In this document: piece by piece, positions 54,424 to 62,792 of the stretch
Layout of the letters: each line of letters starts with the position of its first letter
Numbering within the stretch: position 1 is the first letter of the stretch
DNA from: Vibrio sp. DW001
GTDB lineage: Bacteria; Pseudomonadota; Gammaproteobacteria; Enterobacterales; Vibrionaceae
Direction: 5' to 3'
Assembly (NCBI RefSeq): GCF_029016285.1
Contig: NZ_CP091975.1
Coordinates: 2,728,001-2,792,000, forward strand
DNA: 64,000 nt
The notes under the pieces: model-generated
The model's input: the letters and a program-made list of their open reading frames with translations, nothing else
The model's database searches: none
Told to the model about the DNA's origin: nothing
Position numbers and translations under genes: made by a program

Positions 54424-55482
54424 TTATAAGAACTCGTCGGCACCGCCAGACAGCATAATCTCGCCGCTGTCGGCCAGTTTTCTTGCCACGCTCAAGATCT
54501 CTTTCTGAGCGGATTCTACATCGGCAACACGTACTGGAGGCATCGCTTCTATATCGTCGCGCATCATCTCTGCTGCACGTTTGGACATGTTCTTGAATAT
54601 CTTCTCGCGTAGTCCTTCGTCGGCACCTTTTAGTGCTTTTTGTAGAACATCTTGCGGTACATCGCGCAACAGTTTTTGTACGCCTTGATCGTCCACTTCG
54701 ATTAAGTTTTCGAATACGAACATCAGATCTTGAATTTGCGTTGCCATATCTTCATCTTGGTCTCTAATCTGGTCGATTAAGACACCTTCAACGCTATTGT
54801 CCATATAGTTCATGATTTCTGCCGCGGCTTTCAGGCCACCAATTTTCGCCGCTTGAGCACCAGCTTGACCAGCAAACTGTTTCTCCATAATCTCATTCAA
54901 TTCGGCTAACGCAGATGGTTGAACTTCTTCTAAATTAGCAATACGCATCATAAGATCTAACCTGACTCGCTCAGGGAACTGAGATAAAATTTCAGCGGAT
55001 TGATCAGCATCCAAGTAAGACAGTACAATCGTTTGAATCTGTGGGTGCTCATTAATAATAATGGTTGCAACCTGTCGTGGGTCCATCCATTTCAATGAAT
55101 CCAAACCTTTAGAGCCGGTTCCCAATAGGATTTGATCGACTAGGTTACCCGCTTTGTCTTCACCAAGAGCAGCAACCAGCGCTTTCCGCATAAAGTCTTC
55201 ACTACCCATACCGATATTGGTGTACTTCTGGATATCTTCTAAAAAGGCTCTGTGTACGGCCGTAACTTTATCGTTATTTAGGTCACTTGCTCGTGCCATC
55301 GCACTACCTACGCGCTGAACCTGTTTTGGTTCTAAGTGACGAATGATACCAGCAGCATCTTCTTCACTTAAGCTTAGTAGTAGTATTGCTGCTCGTTCAT
55401 CACCAAGAATATTCGCTATATCAACGGGTTCTGTTGTCGCTGGAGGTCCACCCTCTTCACGTTTTACAATTTCATCAGGCAT
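54424..55482 (-). CDS. fliG: Flagellar motor switch protein FliG
   Basis: A 352-residue C-ring protein contacting the stator. The middle domain has the conserved EHPQ motif (IINEHPQIQTIVLSYL), and the charged C-terminal torque helix lies in KIFKNMSKRAAEMMRDDIEA. N-terminal domain binds FliF. Overlaps fliF by eight bases. Confidence 0.95.
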   Translation of the reverse strand: MPDEIVKREEGGPPATTEPVDIANILGDERAAILLLSLSEEDAAGIIRHLEPKQVQRVGSAMARASDLNNDKVTAVHRAFLEDIQKYTNIGMGSEDFMRKALVAALGEDKAGNLVDQILLGTGSKGLDSLKWMDPRQVATIIINEHPQIQTIVLSYLDADQSAEILSQFPERVRLDLMMRIANLEEVQPSALAELNEIMEKQFAGQAGAQAAKIGGLKAAAEIMNYMDNSVEGVLIDQIRDQDEDMATQIQDLMFVFENLIEVDDQGVQKLLRDVPQDVLQKALKGADEGLREKIFKNMSKRAAEMMRDDIEAMPPVRVADVESAQKEILSVARKLADSGEIMLSGGADEFL

Positions 55483-57223
55483 CTGCTATTAACCAATTTT
55501 TAACTACCTGAGCCGCTAGCTCAGGTTCATTCGCGACCAGTGCTCGAACAGCTTTGAGCACATCTTCATCTTTATGTAGGTTTGGCAAATCAATACCAGA
55601 CCCAAATTCAAACGCTTCACCACTTTCAATATCACTGCCGATTAAACTGGTTTCACCATCGGCATTGATTGGTAACCCATCAGGGCCATATTGCACAGCT
55701 TCGTCATCATCATGTGGATTAAGTAATTTCTTCATCGCCGGGCGAATTAACACAATAACAACAATAATGATAACCAAAGCACTTGCTGCCCAACGGACCC
55801 ACTCATTAAAGTTAGGGTGATCCCATATGGCGGATTCTGTTACTTCAGCAAATTCAGGTTCAGCAAACTTAACACTCAGTACATTCAGTAGATCACCACG
55901 TTGCTCACTAAACCCTACCGCGCCAATAATCACTTGCTTAATCGCGTTGATTTCACCTTCTGATAATGGCTGATAAGTCACTTCACCAGTATCTGGATTT
56001 GTCATCGCACGATTTTTAATCGCAACCGAAACCGTTTGGCGGTCAATAACGCCCGTTTGACGTCGCTCATGGCTGATGGTGGTATCTAATTCAAAATTAC
56101 GCGTCGCTTCTTTGTGGACAGAACCCTGACCAAGCATAGATCCGTCTTTCATCTGAGCAACATCTTGTGGAATGGAAGCATCCGCTGGCGGTTGATTGCT
56201 CAACGCCCCCGGTACACCAGCAACAACACTGCCGTTGTTGTAATCTTCTAATGTGTACTCACTTCGCGTAGCTGGAGTTTGTGGGTCATATTGTCTACGC
56301 GTCTGTTCAATAGCACTAAAATTGAGTTGAACATCCACTTGAGCGGTATAATTTCCAATGCCCAAAATGGGCATTAAAACAGAATCAATTTTGTCTCTTA
56401 ATGCCTGTTCTTGTTTTCTTTCTATATCTTGTTCTTTACGTCGCGCTGTCGCTAGAGGGTCTTGAGAACCTGAACTTAAGAGCCGTCCATGTTGGTCGGT
56501 TACCGTAACACGTGTCGGCTTCATGCCAGGAACAGCACTCCCTACCATATCAACGATAGAGTCGACCTCTTCTTGCTTTAGGCTAGAGCCTGTCGCTAAA
56601 GTAACAAACACCGTTGCAGACGCATCTTGATTGTGGCGGACAAAAACACTTTGTTGAGGCAATGCAAGTAGAACAGAAGCCTTTCGGATCTGACGCATCT
56701 GTTCAATCGCTTCGGCTAATTGTCTCTCTCGGCTGAGTTTTAACCTTTCTTTTTCAAGGCGTTGAGAAACACCAAACCCCATATCATTGAGAAGAATGTC
56801 GTCACCGGCATCACTGCTCTGATTTAGACCAGCTCGTGCCAAGTTCAATTTTAACTGACTATATTCAGCTGCTGGGATGGAAATGGTGTTGCCATCCAGT
56901 TTGTAATCTTGTTTTTGCTGATCGAGATAATCAAGAATTGGAATCAATTCTTCGGTTTCGTATGATCCGAGAGGACGCAATTCTGGCTCTTTGACCCAGA
57001 AGAAAAGCATGACAATAAGAGCAACACAGATTGAAATAGATAGAACCAATACCACTTGACGAAGCAGATCTAAATCACCCATTGCCAAATCGGCCTTTGA
57101 GGAACTTTTTTCATGCAAATCTGGGTCTTGTATTGAGCTATCCATGCCACCTGCGCCAGCCAATAATGCGCTACCACTTGAATCACTTACCGCCAAATCT
57201 GTTGATTGTTTTTCGTCAGCCAC
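55475..57223 (-). CDS. fliF: Flagellar MS-ring protein FliF
   Basis: A 582-residue double-span membrane protein, the base of the motor. Helices at about 50-73 and 455-478 enclose the periplasmic ring-building domains (LNLARAGLNQSSDAGDDI, RRQYDPQTPATRSEY). The C-terminal tail (NEPELAAQVVKNWLIAD) binds FliG. Follows fliE by 15 bp. Confidence 0.95.
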   Translation of the reverse strand: MADEKQSTDLAVSDSSGSALLAGAGGMDSSIQDPDLHEKSSSKADLAMGDLDLLRQVVLVLSISICVALIVMLFFWVKEPELRPLGSYETEELIPILDYLDQQKQDYKLDGNTISIPAAEYSQLKLNLARAGLNQSSDAGDDILLNDMGFGVSQRLEKERLKLSRERQLAEAIEQMRQIRKASVLLALPQQSVFVRHNQDASATVFVTLATGSSLKQEEVDSIVDMVGSAVPGMKPTRVTVTDQHGRLLSSGSQDPLATARRKEQDIERKQEQALRDKIDSVLMPILGIGNYTAQVDVQLNFSAIEQTRRQYDPQTPATRSEYTLEDYNNGSVVAGVPGALSNQPPADASIPQDVAQMKDGSMLGQGSVHKEATRNFELDTTISHERRQTGVIDRQTVSVAIKNRAMTNPDTGEVTYQPLSEGEINAIKQVIIGAVGFSEQRGDLLNVLSVKFAEPEFAEVTESAIWDHPNFNEWVRWAASALVIIIVVIVLIRPAMKKLLNPHDDDEAVQYGPDGLPINADGETSLIGSDIESGEAFEFGSGIDLPNLHKDEDVLKAVRALVANEPELAAQVVKNWLIADA

Positions 57224-57238
57224 TATTTTTCACCCAAC

Positions 57239-57553
57239 CTAAACTGGCATGTTCATTAATTGTTTATAAGATTCGACAAGCTTATTTCTAACTTGGATGG
57301 TTGCGTCAAAAGCGACGCTTGACTTATTTTTTGCGATCATGACATCGGATAGAGACACATTTTCGTCTCCTCTATCGAAACGCATTTGAACGTCACTAGA
57401 TGCTTTTTGCAGAGAGTTTACGTTGTTAATGGCAGAGTTAAGTAGTTTTCCAAAATCAGCACTGACTGTCTGACTCGTTGCTAATGGATTACTATTCGAT
57501 GCTTCTAGCATCATCGCCTGCATTTCGCCTTGAATTCCACTAATATTCATTTC
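57239..57553 (-). CDS. fliE: Flagellar hook-basal body adaptor FliE
   Basis: A 104-residue rod adaptor between the MS ring and the rod. Conserved FGKLLNSAINNVNSLQ and VSLSDVMIAKNKSSVAFDAT. The frame begins at 57568, but ATG 57553 (MNISGIQGEM) has GGAGAT directly upstream and gives the family length. First gene of fliEFGHIJ, behind a sigma54 promoter. Confidence 0.94.
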   Translation of the reverse strand, partial: EMNISGIQGEMQAMMLEASNSNPLATSQTVSADFGKLLNSAINNVNSLQKASSDVQMRFDRGDENVSLSDVMIAKNKSSVAFDATIQVRNKLVESYKQLMNMPV

Positions 57554-57603
57554 ATCTCCACCAGCCAATTTTTTGACTTTTCATTCTGATCTGAGATCAA
57601 ATT

Positions 57604-57619
57604 TGCAATTAGCATGCCA
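57604..57619 (-). promoter_or_regulatory. Sigma54 promoter of fliE
   Basis: TGGCATG-CTAA-TTGCA on the minus strand, with GG and GC ten bases apart, is close to consensus. It lies about 50-66 bp upstream of the fliE ATG; in vibrios this operon depends on FlrA and sigma54. Confidence 0.9.
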
Positions 57620-57752
57620 GCAACTAGGTGCAAGCCATAATGCTAACAAACCCTTTTGCATTCTTTGTGTAAATTCATGGCTATAGCACGCTGTATAATT
57701 AAGGAACCAGCAATACAGAAATATGGATCAGACATCAAAGGGCAATGATTGA

Positions 57753-59195
57753 TCAGCTAGGAAGTTCTATACCTGCATCACGCATTTTAGCCAATTTATA
57801 ACGCAAGGTCCTAGGACTGACACCCAGCTTTTCGGCTATCTCTTTTCGTCGACCATTACACTCAACTAATGTCTCAAGTATGATGGCAAATTCTTGATCC
57901 CTTAGCTCATTACCTAACCCTTCTCCTGATAAAGTGCTCTTAGTAAGAGGTACCGACACTGGAACATCGGGGTTTACTTCGGCGATAGGACGAACCGTCG
58001 GAGCCATACTATTTGCATGAACACCACTTGCTTCCACAACGCTTTGTAGGCTGCTAGCGTCGTGCCAATCAACCCCTTCCAGTAATATGTGGTCACCTTG
58101 AATATCACCATATTCACTTAGAATAAGTGCACGCTGAATAATGTTGTCTAGTTCACGCACATTACCTGGCCACGGATAGCTTAGCAGTTTAGCCATGGCA
58201 CTATTTGAAATAGAAGGGACAGGCGATCCTAATTTTTGACAGTGTCGTTCCGCCAAATGTTTGGCAAGCGGTTCTATGTCGTCTTTTCGTTGTGTCAGCG
58301 GAGGCCAAGAGATCGGAAACACGTTCAGGCGATAATATAAATCTTCCCTAAAATTACCTTCCGATACGTACTGCTTCAAGTCTCGGTTACTGGTTGCAAG
58401 CACACGAACATCAAGCTTGATGCTTTTTCTACTGCCAAGGCGTTCCACTTCTCGCTCTTGCAATACTCGTAAGAGTTTCGCTTGTAGGCTCAGATCCATC
58501 TCGCTGATTTCGTCGAGTAGTATCGTACCACCTTGAGCTTGTTCAAATTTACCCGGACAGGCTTGAATCGCGCCAGTAAACGCCCCTTTTTCATAACCAA
58601 ACAAGGTGGCTTCTAGCATGTTATCTGGAATAGCGGCGCAGTTAATGGCGACAAATGGACCATTTTTTCGATTTGAAGCATTATGAATGTAACGTGACAT
58701 CACTTCTTTACCTGAACCACTTGGTCCCAATATCATCACGTTTGCGTCTGTTTTTGCGACCTTATCTGCCAACAGCAGCAGCTTCAAACTTTTTTCATCG
58801 GCGACAATCGCGTCACCATTATCATCATTTTTAACTGGTGCGTAACGGGAAACCATATTTAAGAGCACTTCTGGTGCGAATGGTTTAGCCATATAATCAA
58901 TGGCTCCCTCTTTCATCGCGGCTACCGCATCTTCAATATTTGCGTACGCTGTCATAAGCAGAACGGGGAGATTTGGTCGATGTTGCTTGATATTTCTTAA
59001 CAGAGCTAAACCACCCATACCAGCCATTTGCACATCTGAAACGACAATATCAACCTCTTGAGATTTTAACTTCACAAGTGCATCTTCAGCGCAATCGGCT
59101 TCTATCCACTCGTAACCAGCTAAGGCTAAAGTATCCACCAACGCCTCGCGTAGACCCTCATCGTCTTCAACGATTAACACTTTGCTTTGAGCCAT
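57753..59195 (-). CDS. flrC: Sigma54-dependent flagellar response regulator FlrC
   Basis: A 480-residue activator of late-hook and flagellin genes. Receiver (about 1-120) with phospho-acceptor Asp in IVVSDVQMAGMGG, AAA+ domain with Walker A GPSGSGKEVMSRY and GAFTGA in [11 protein letters not shown], and a C-terminal Fis-type helix-turn-helix (RRKEIAEKLGVSPRTLRYKL). The frame is open to 59297, but ATG 59195 overlaps the flrB stop (TAATG). Partner of FlrB. Confidence 0.95.
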   Translation of the reverse strand: MAQSKVLIVEDDEGLREALVDTLALAGYEWIEADCAEDALVKLKSQEVDIVVSDVQMAGMGGLALLRNIKQHRPNLPVLLMTAYANIEDAVAAMKEGAIDYMAKPFAPEVLLNMVSRYAPVKNDDNGDAIVADEKSLKLLLLADKVAKTDANVMILGPSGSGKEVMSRYIHNASNRKNGPFVAINCAAIPDNMLEATLFGYEKGAFTGAIQACPGKFEQAQGGTILLDEISEMDLSLQAKLLRVLQEREVERLGSRKSIKLDVRVLATSNRDLKQYVSEGNFREDLYYRLNVFPISWPPLTQRKDDIEPLAKHLAERHCQKLGSPVPSISNSAMAKLLSYPWPGNVRELDNIIQRALILSEYGDIQGDHILLEGVDWHDASSLQSVVEASGVHANSMAPTVRPIAEVNPDVPVSVPLTKSTLSGEGLGNELRDQEFAIILETLVECNGRRKEIAEKLGVSPRTLRYKLAKMRDAGIELPS

Positions 59196-60232
59196 TATTC
59201 TTCTCCAGAGTGAGTTTCGATGGGAAGGCACATAGTGAAGCATGCACCATCCCCTTCTTCTGATATTAATTCTAAACGGCCTTTGTGAGCGCGACAAACC
59301 ATCTGAACCACCGCTAAACCTAAGCCTGTGCCTTGAGACCGAGTGGTAAAGAAGGGTTCCATAATTTTAGCTTGTAGCTCTTGAGGTACACCTGGGCCAC
59401 TATCTTGAACCGATATTTTCAATTCATTATTTACCGGTCTAAAAAACACATCTACTTGCGATTCTTTGCCAGCAATTTGTATCGCATTTATGACCAAATT
59501 ACTCAGTGCAGAAGCAATCGCATTCGCATTACCCAGTAACTGTAAGTCTTCTTTCTCTACTTCCAGAAAGTAATCTATTTGGTTATTTTTTACCGCGGTT
59601 TCTATCATTGGCTGAAACTCAGAGACGAGTTCACTCACCGTAAAAGCATTGACGACTTTATTATCACCACCTTTGGCGAATAACAGCATGTCGTTGACTT
59701 GTTTTTCTAGGTCATGTAAACGGTCCATCAATTTTGTCTGAAACCTTTCCCTTGTTGGAATGGGAAGGTTGGCAGCACCAAGATTTGACGCGTATAACAT
59801 TGCACTGGAAAGAGGGGTACGAACTTGATGAGCCAATGAAGCAACCATTCGACCAAGTGATGACAATCTTTGTAAATCACCAACTCGAGATTGCAATAGA
59901 CGGGTTTCCGTCAGGTCAGTGATGAGGATAAGCTGTCCTGTCGATGAGGCTGAAATGGCCAACCTCACTTTTCGACCGTTTCTCAATGAGATCTCGTGAC
60001 CATCATCATCTTTGGGGGAGAAAGCGCTTTGAATGACCGCATACCATTTCTGCCCTACTAACGGGACTTCCAGTAATTTTTGCGCTTCTGGATTGGCCTC
60101 TTTCACTTCGCCTTGAGTATCTAACAAAATCACTCCAGCAGGCATAACATCTAATACTTGCTTATACCTTGCCACCTGTTCTTCAAGCGAACCTAAGTGA
60201 GTTTGATTTTCCCCAACGGAAAGTGATGCCAT
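59195..60232 (-). CDS. flrB: Flagellar sensor histidine kinase FlrB
   Basis: A 345-residue cytoplasmic kinase for FlrC. N-terminal PAS domain (about 15-120), H-box SLAHQVRTPLSSAM with the phosphorylated His, N-box NALSNLVINAIQ-like ASALSNLVINAIQIA and G-box SGPGVP and GTGLGLAVVQ. No membrane segment. Transcribed from its own sigma54-type promoter after flrA. Confidence 0.95.
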   Translation of the reverse strand: MASLSVGENQTHLGSLEEQVARYKQVLDVMPAGVILLDTQGEVKEANPEAQKLLEVPLVGQKWYAVIQSAFSPKDDDGHEISLRNGRKVRLAISASSTGQLILITDLTETRLLQSRVGDLQRLSSLGRMVASLAHQVRTPLSSAMLYASNLGAANLPIPTRERFQTKLMDRLHDLEKQVNDMLLFAKGGDNKVVNAFTVSELVSEFQPMIETAVKNNQIDYFLEVEKEDLQLLGNANAIASALSNLVINAIQIAGKESQVDVFFRPVNNELKISVQDSGPGVPQELQAKIMEPFFTTRSQGTGLGLAVVQMVCRAHKGRLELISEEGDGACFTMCLPIETHSGEE

Positions 60233-60253
60233 GTCGATATCTCTGATAAATAG

Positions 60254-60294
60254 AACAATGGCTTAGCATGCAATTAACAGGCCAAGCCATTGTT
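60254..60294. promoter_or_regulatory. Sigma54 promoter of flrBC inside an inverted repeat
   Basis: On the minus strand TTGGCCTG-TTAA-TTGCAT (60285-60268) has GG and GC ten bases apart. It is enclosed by a perfect 11-bp inverted repeat, AACAATGGCTT (60254-60264) and AAGCCATTGTT (60284-60294), whose upstream arm touches the -24 element. Start site near 60256, 24 bp before flrB. Confidence 0.8.
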
Positions 60295-60368
60295 TAATAT
60301 ATATCAATGAGTTACACATAAATCTTGAGCGTCATTTTATTGACAAAAGAGTGTGCATTTTTGACAGA

Positions 60369-61829
60369 TTATCTTTGAAGGTTGTACTTTTTCATTTTTT
60401 CAACCAAGGTAGTTCGTCTTATTTCCAACATATCAGCCGCTCTTGCTACTACACCATCTTGCATATTCAGTGCTTGGTTGATTAAGTCTACTTCAAGATC
60501 AGCAAGGTACTCTTTAAGATTTAGCCCTTCTGTAGGCAAACTGTATACATCGGAGCAGTTGTCATCACTAAGTTCTTGTGATGAAAAATTGGGTGAGAAA
60601 ATGCTGCTCAACACATCACGCTCTTGTTCTTCAATACTCTCTGAATTTGAATTATACTCTGGTTGAAATTCCGGAATATCACTATAGCGATATTTGGTTG
60701 GTAAGTTCGTCACATCAACCAATTTATTCGGATACAAGATAACCATACGTTCAACCAAATTTGCCAACTCACGAACATTTCCCGGCCAAGTATGATCCAT
60801 AAGTGAGTCAACGGCTCTTGGGGCAAACCTGATTGCTTGACTCCCTTCCGCTTCCATTCTCGACATGAGCTCAGACAGCAACAATGGTATATCTTCGCTT
60901 CGTTCTCGCAATGCGGGCATTTCGATTGGAAAAACGTTCAAACGGTAATAAAGATCCTCTCTAAAGCCACCGTCGTTGATCATCTCGTCCAAATTTCGAT
61001 GGGTCGCTGCAATAATTCTAACATTTACCTTAATGGTGCTATTACCGCCAACACGCTCAAAACATCTCTCTTGCAAAACACGTAGCAACTTTACCTGCAT
61101 TGACATTGGCATATCACCAATTTCGTCAAGAAAAATAGTACCGCCTTCTGCCAGTTCGAATCGTCCTTTTCTAGCGGTGATCGCACCAGTAAATGCGCCT
61201 TTTTCATGGCCAAAAAGTTCACTTTCTAAAAGATCGGCCGGGATTGCACCACAGTTAATCGGCACAAATGGTCCCTTTCGCCTTGATGAATGGTAATGAA
61301 CATTTCTTGCGACAACCTCTTTACCGGTTCCAGACTCCCCAAGAATAAGAACGTTTGCATCTGTGATGGCGACTTGCTCAATCAAATGGCGGACTTCTTT
61401 TATTCCTGCGCTTTCACCCACTAAGCTTCTAAACAGCGTACTTTTACGTCCACTAGCAAACTCACTGCTCTGTTTGCCTAAAAATATGGCACAGTGGTGA
61501 AGAGCATCGGTAAGTTGCGTGTAATTGAGAGGAGAAAAAAGTTCACCGATAAAATGTGGAAACTCACACATTGAATCTATTTTTTTCCCTAGAGTAAGGG
61601 TTGGGATATGGATTGATTTTTGAATCTTTCCAGCAACGATCATTTCCGCTTTTTTGTCGTTTATAGAACCCAAGATACAAGCAGACCATTCAGTTGACCA
61701 TTTGACAGAATCGAGTTGATTCGATTTGACAATATGAGCTTGCTCTCCGATGAATTCCAGAATTGTGGCTAGCTGAAGCTGCAACTTTTCATCATCTTCA
61801 ATTACCAAAAGTTTAGCTAATCTATCCAT
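60369..61829 (-). CDS. flrA: Master flagellar activator FlrA
   Basis: A 486-residue FleQ-type sigma54 activator, the top regulator of polar flagellum genes. The N-terminal receiver-like domain (1-130) lacks a clear phospho-acceptor Asp, as expected for FleQ/FlrA. AAA+ domain: Walker [20 protein letters not shown] in [11 protein letters not shown], Walker [12 protein letters not shown]-terminal helix-turn-helix [20 protein letters not shown]. Cyclic-di-GMP and FlhG control this family. It stands after a terminator, so it has its own promoter in 61830-61935. Confidence 0.95.
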   Translation of the reverse strand: MDRLAKLLVIEDDEKLQLQLATILEFIGEQAHIVKSNQLDSVKWSTEWSACILGSINDKKAEMIVAGKIQKSIHIPTLTLGKKIDSMCEFPHFIGELFSPLNYTQLTDALHHCAIFLGKQSSEFASGRKSTLFRSLVGESAGIKEVRHLIEQVAITDANVLILGESGTGKEVVARNVHYHSSRRKGPFVPINCGAIPADLLESELFGHEKGAFTGAITARKGRFELAEGGTIFLDEIGDMPMSMQVKLLRVLQERCFERVGGNSTIKVNVRIIAATHRNLDEMINDGGFREDLYYRLNVFPIEMPALRERSEDIPLLLSELMSRMEAEGSQAIRFAPRAVDSLMDHTWPGNVRELANLVERMVILYPNKLVDVTNLPTKYRYSDIPEFQPEYNSNSESIEEQERDVLSSIFSPNFSSQELSDDNCSDVYSLPTEGLNLKEYLADLEVDLINQALNMQDGVVARAADMLEIRRTTLVEKMKKYNLQR

Positions 61830-61935
61830 AGCGTTAATAAAGTGCCTTTATCTATTTTCCAATGTGATGTCTTATCGGCTGAGTAATCTAGACAAAGTTT
61901 CTTCTAACGATAGCCAATTGAGTGAGAACAGTAAC

Positions 61936-61979
61936 AAAAAAAGCCCACTAGATGAGTGAACTCTGCTCTAATGGGCGTT
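61936..61979 (-). terminator. Terminator after fliS
   Basis: On the minus strand GCCCATTAGA pairs with TCTAGTGGGC (one wobble) around a 14-base loop, then a run of seven T. It separates fliD-flaI-fliS from flrA. Confidence 0.82.
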
Positions 61980-62058
61980 ATTTTATGGTATCTGTGAAAT
62001 AAGGCAACAAACTAAATGTCAGTATTGGCTGTATTTTAACCTAATATTCATTAAATCA

Positions 62059-62469
62059 TCACTGTCCTAGTTCCGCAGCTGTCAGATTATGATACTCATT
62101 TGGTATCTGATCCCACGCGGATTTTATCTCTCTAAGGATATCAACCACGTCATCAATAGCTTGAGGATTGCTCTCCACATTGGCTAATGCGATCTGAGTA
62201 ATCATGAATTCATATAGCTGATCTAGGTTTTGGGCAACGTCACCACCCTCATCCATAGAAAGACAGGTGCGTAGGCTAATAACAATATCAAGTGCCTTAC
62301 CCAAGCGCTCACCTTTAACGGCGATATTGCCTTGAGCCATCGCGGCTTTGCCTTGCACCAAGCGTTCAATTGCACCTGCCATCAGCATCTGAATCACTTT
62401 GTGTGGAGAAGCCGCACTCAATTGACTATCTACAGATACCTTTTTATATGCTTGTAATGAACCGCGCAT
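62059..62469 (-). CDS. fliS: Flagellin export chaperone FliS
   Basis: A 136-residue helical chaperone for flagellin. Starts MRGSLQAYKKVSVDSQLSAA, with the conserved LMAGAIERLVQGKAAMAQG helix and the LYEFMITQIALANVESNP segment. The frame begins at 62547 inside flaI, but ATG 62469 with AGAGGA six bases upstream is the correct start. Confidence 0.93.
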   Translation of the reverse strand: MRGSLQAYKKVSVDSQLSAASPHKVIQMLMAGAIERLVQGKAAMAQGNIAVKGERLGKALDIVISLRTCLSMDEGGDVAQNLDQLYEFMITQIALANVESNPQAIDDVVDILREIKSAWDQIPNEYHNLTAAELGQ

Positions 62470-62482
62470 GGTATTCCTCTTC

Positions 62483-62788
62483 TTATAAAAACTGTTGGTA
62501 ACGCTGAACCGATTTGTTACCGTGACGATACTTCTTAAGCTGCTCACCTAACTGGCTGGTTTCTTTTTGAACCAACCCGACAAGTTGTTTCGTCCGCAAT
62601 ATCGCGTCTTGCCAATCTTGTGAATTCTCACCATCTGGAACAGACTTAAACGTTAAAATAATCTCTTGCAAAATATGTTCCCTTTCATTTATCAGTGAAA
62701 GGATTTCATCGCTATCTATCTCATTTTCTTGGAGTAAAGCGATCAAGCTGAAATCTAAGGCCTTTAAGTTGTCTAATAATTGAGTCAA
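62483..62788 (-). CDS. flaI: FliT-like flagellar protein FlaI
   Basis: A 101-residue helical protein in the fliT position between fliD and fliS. Three predicted helices, LLDNLKALDFSLIALLQEN and onwards, no motifs beyond the FliT-like size. It starts at TTG 62788, two bases short of overlapping the fliD stop; GGGAT is the only upstream match. In vibrios this gene is named flaI; a chaperone role for FliD is inferred from position. Confidence 0.8.
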   Translation of the reverse strand: MTQLLDNLKALDFSLIALLQENEIDSDEILSLINEREHILQEIILTFKSVPDGENSQDWQDAILRTKQLVGLVQKETSQLGEQLKKYRHGNKSVQRYQQFL

Positions 62789-62792
62789 TTTA

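Noticed and set aside
59196..59297. N-terminal extension of FlrC
   Set aside because: Lies within flrB; the receiver domain starts at ATG 59195, coupled to the flrB stop.
60369..61829. FlrA receiver lacking phospho-acceptor as an anomaly
   Set aside because: Expected for FleQ/FlrA-type master regulators.
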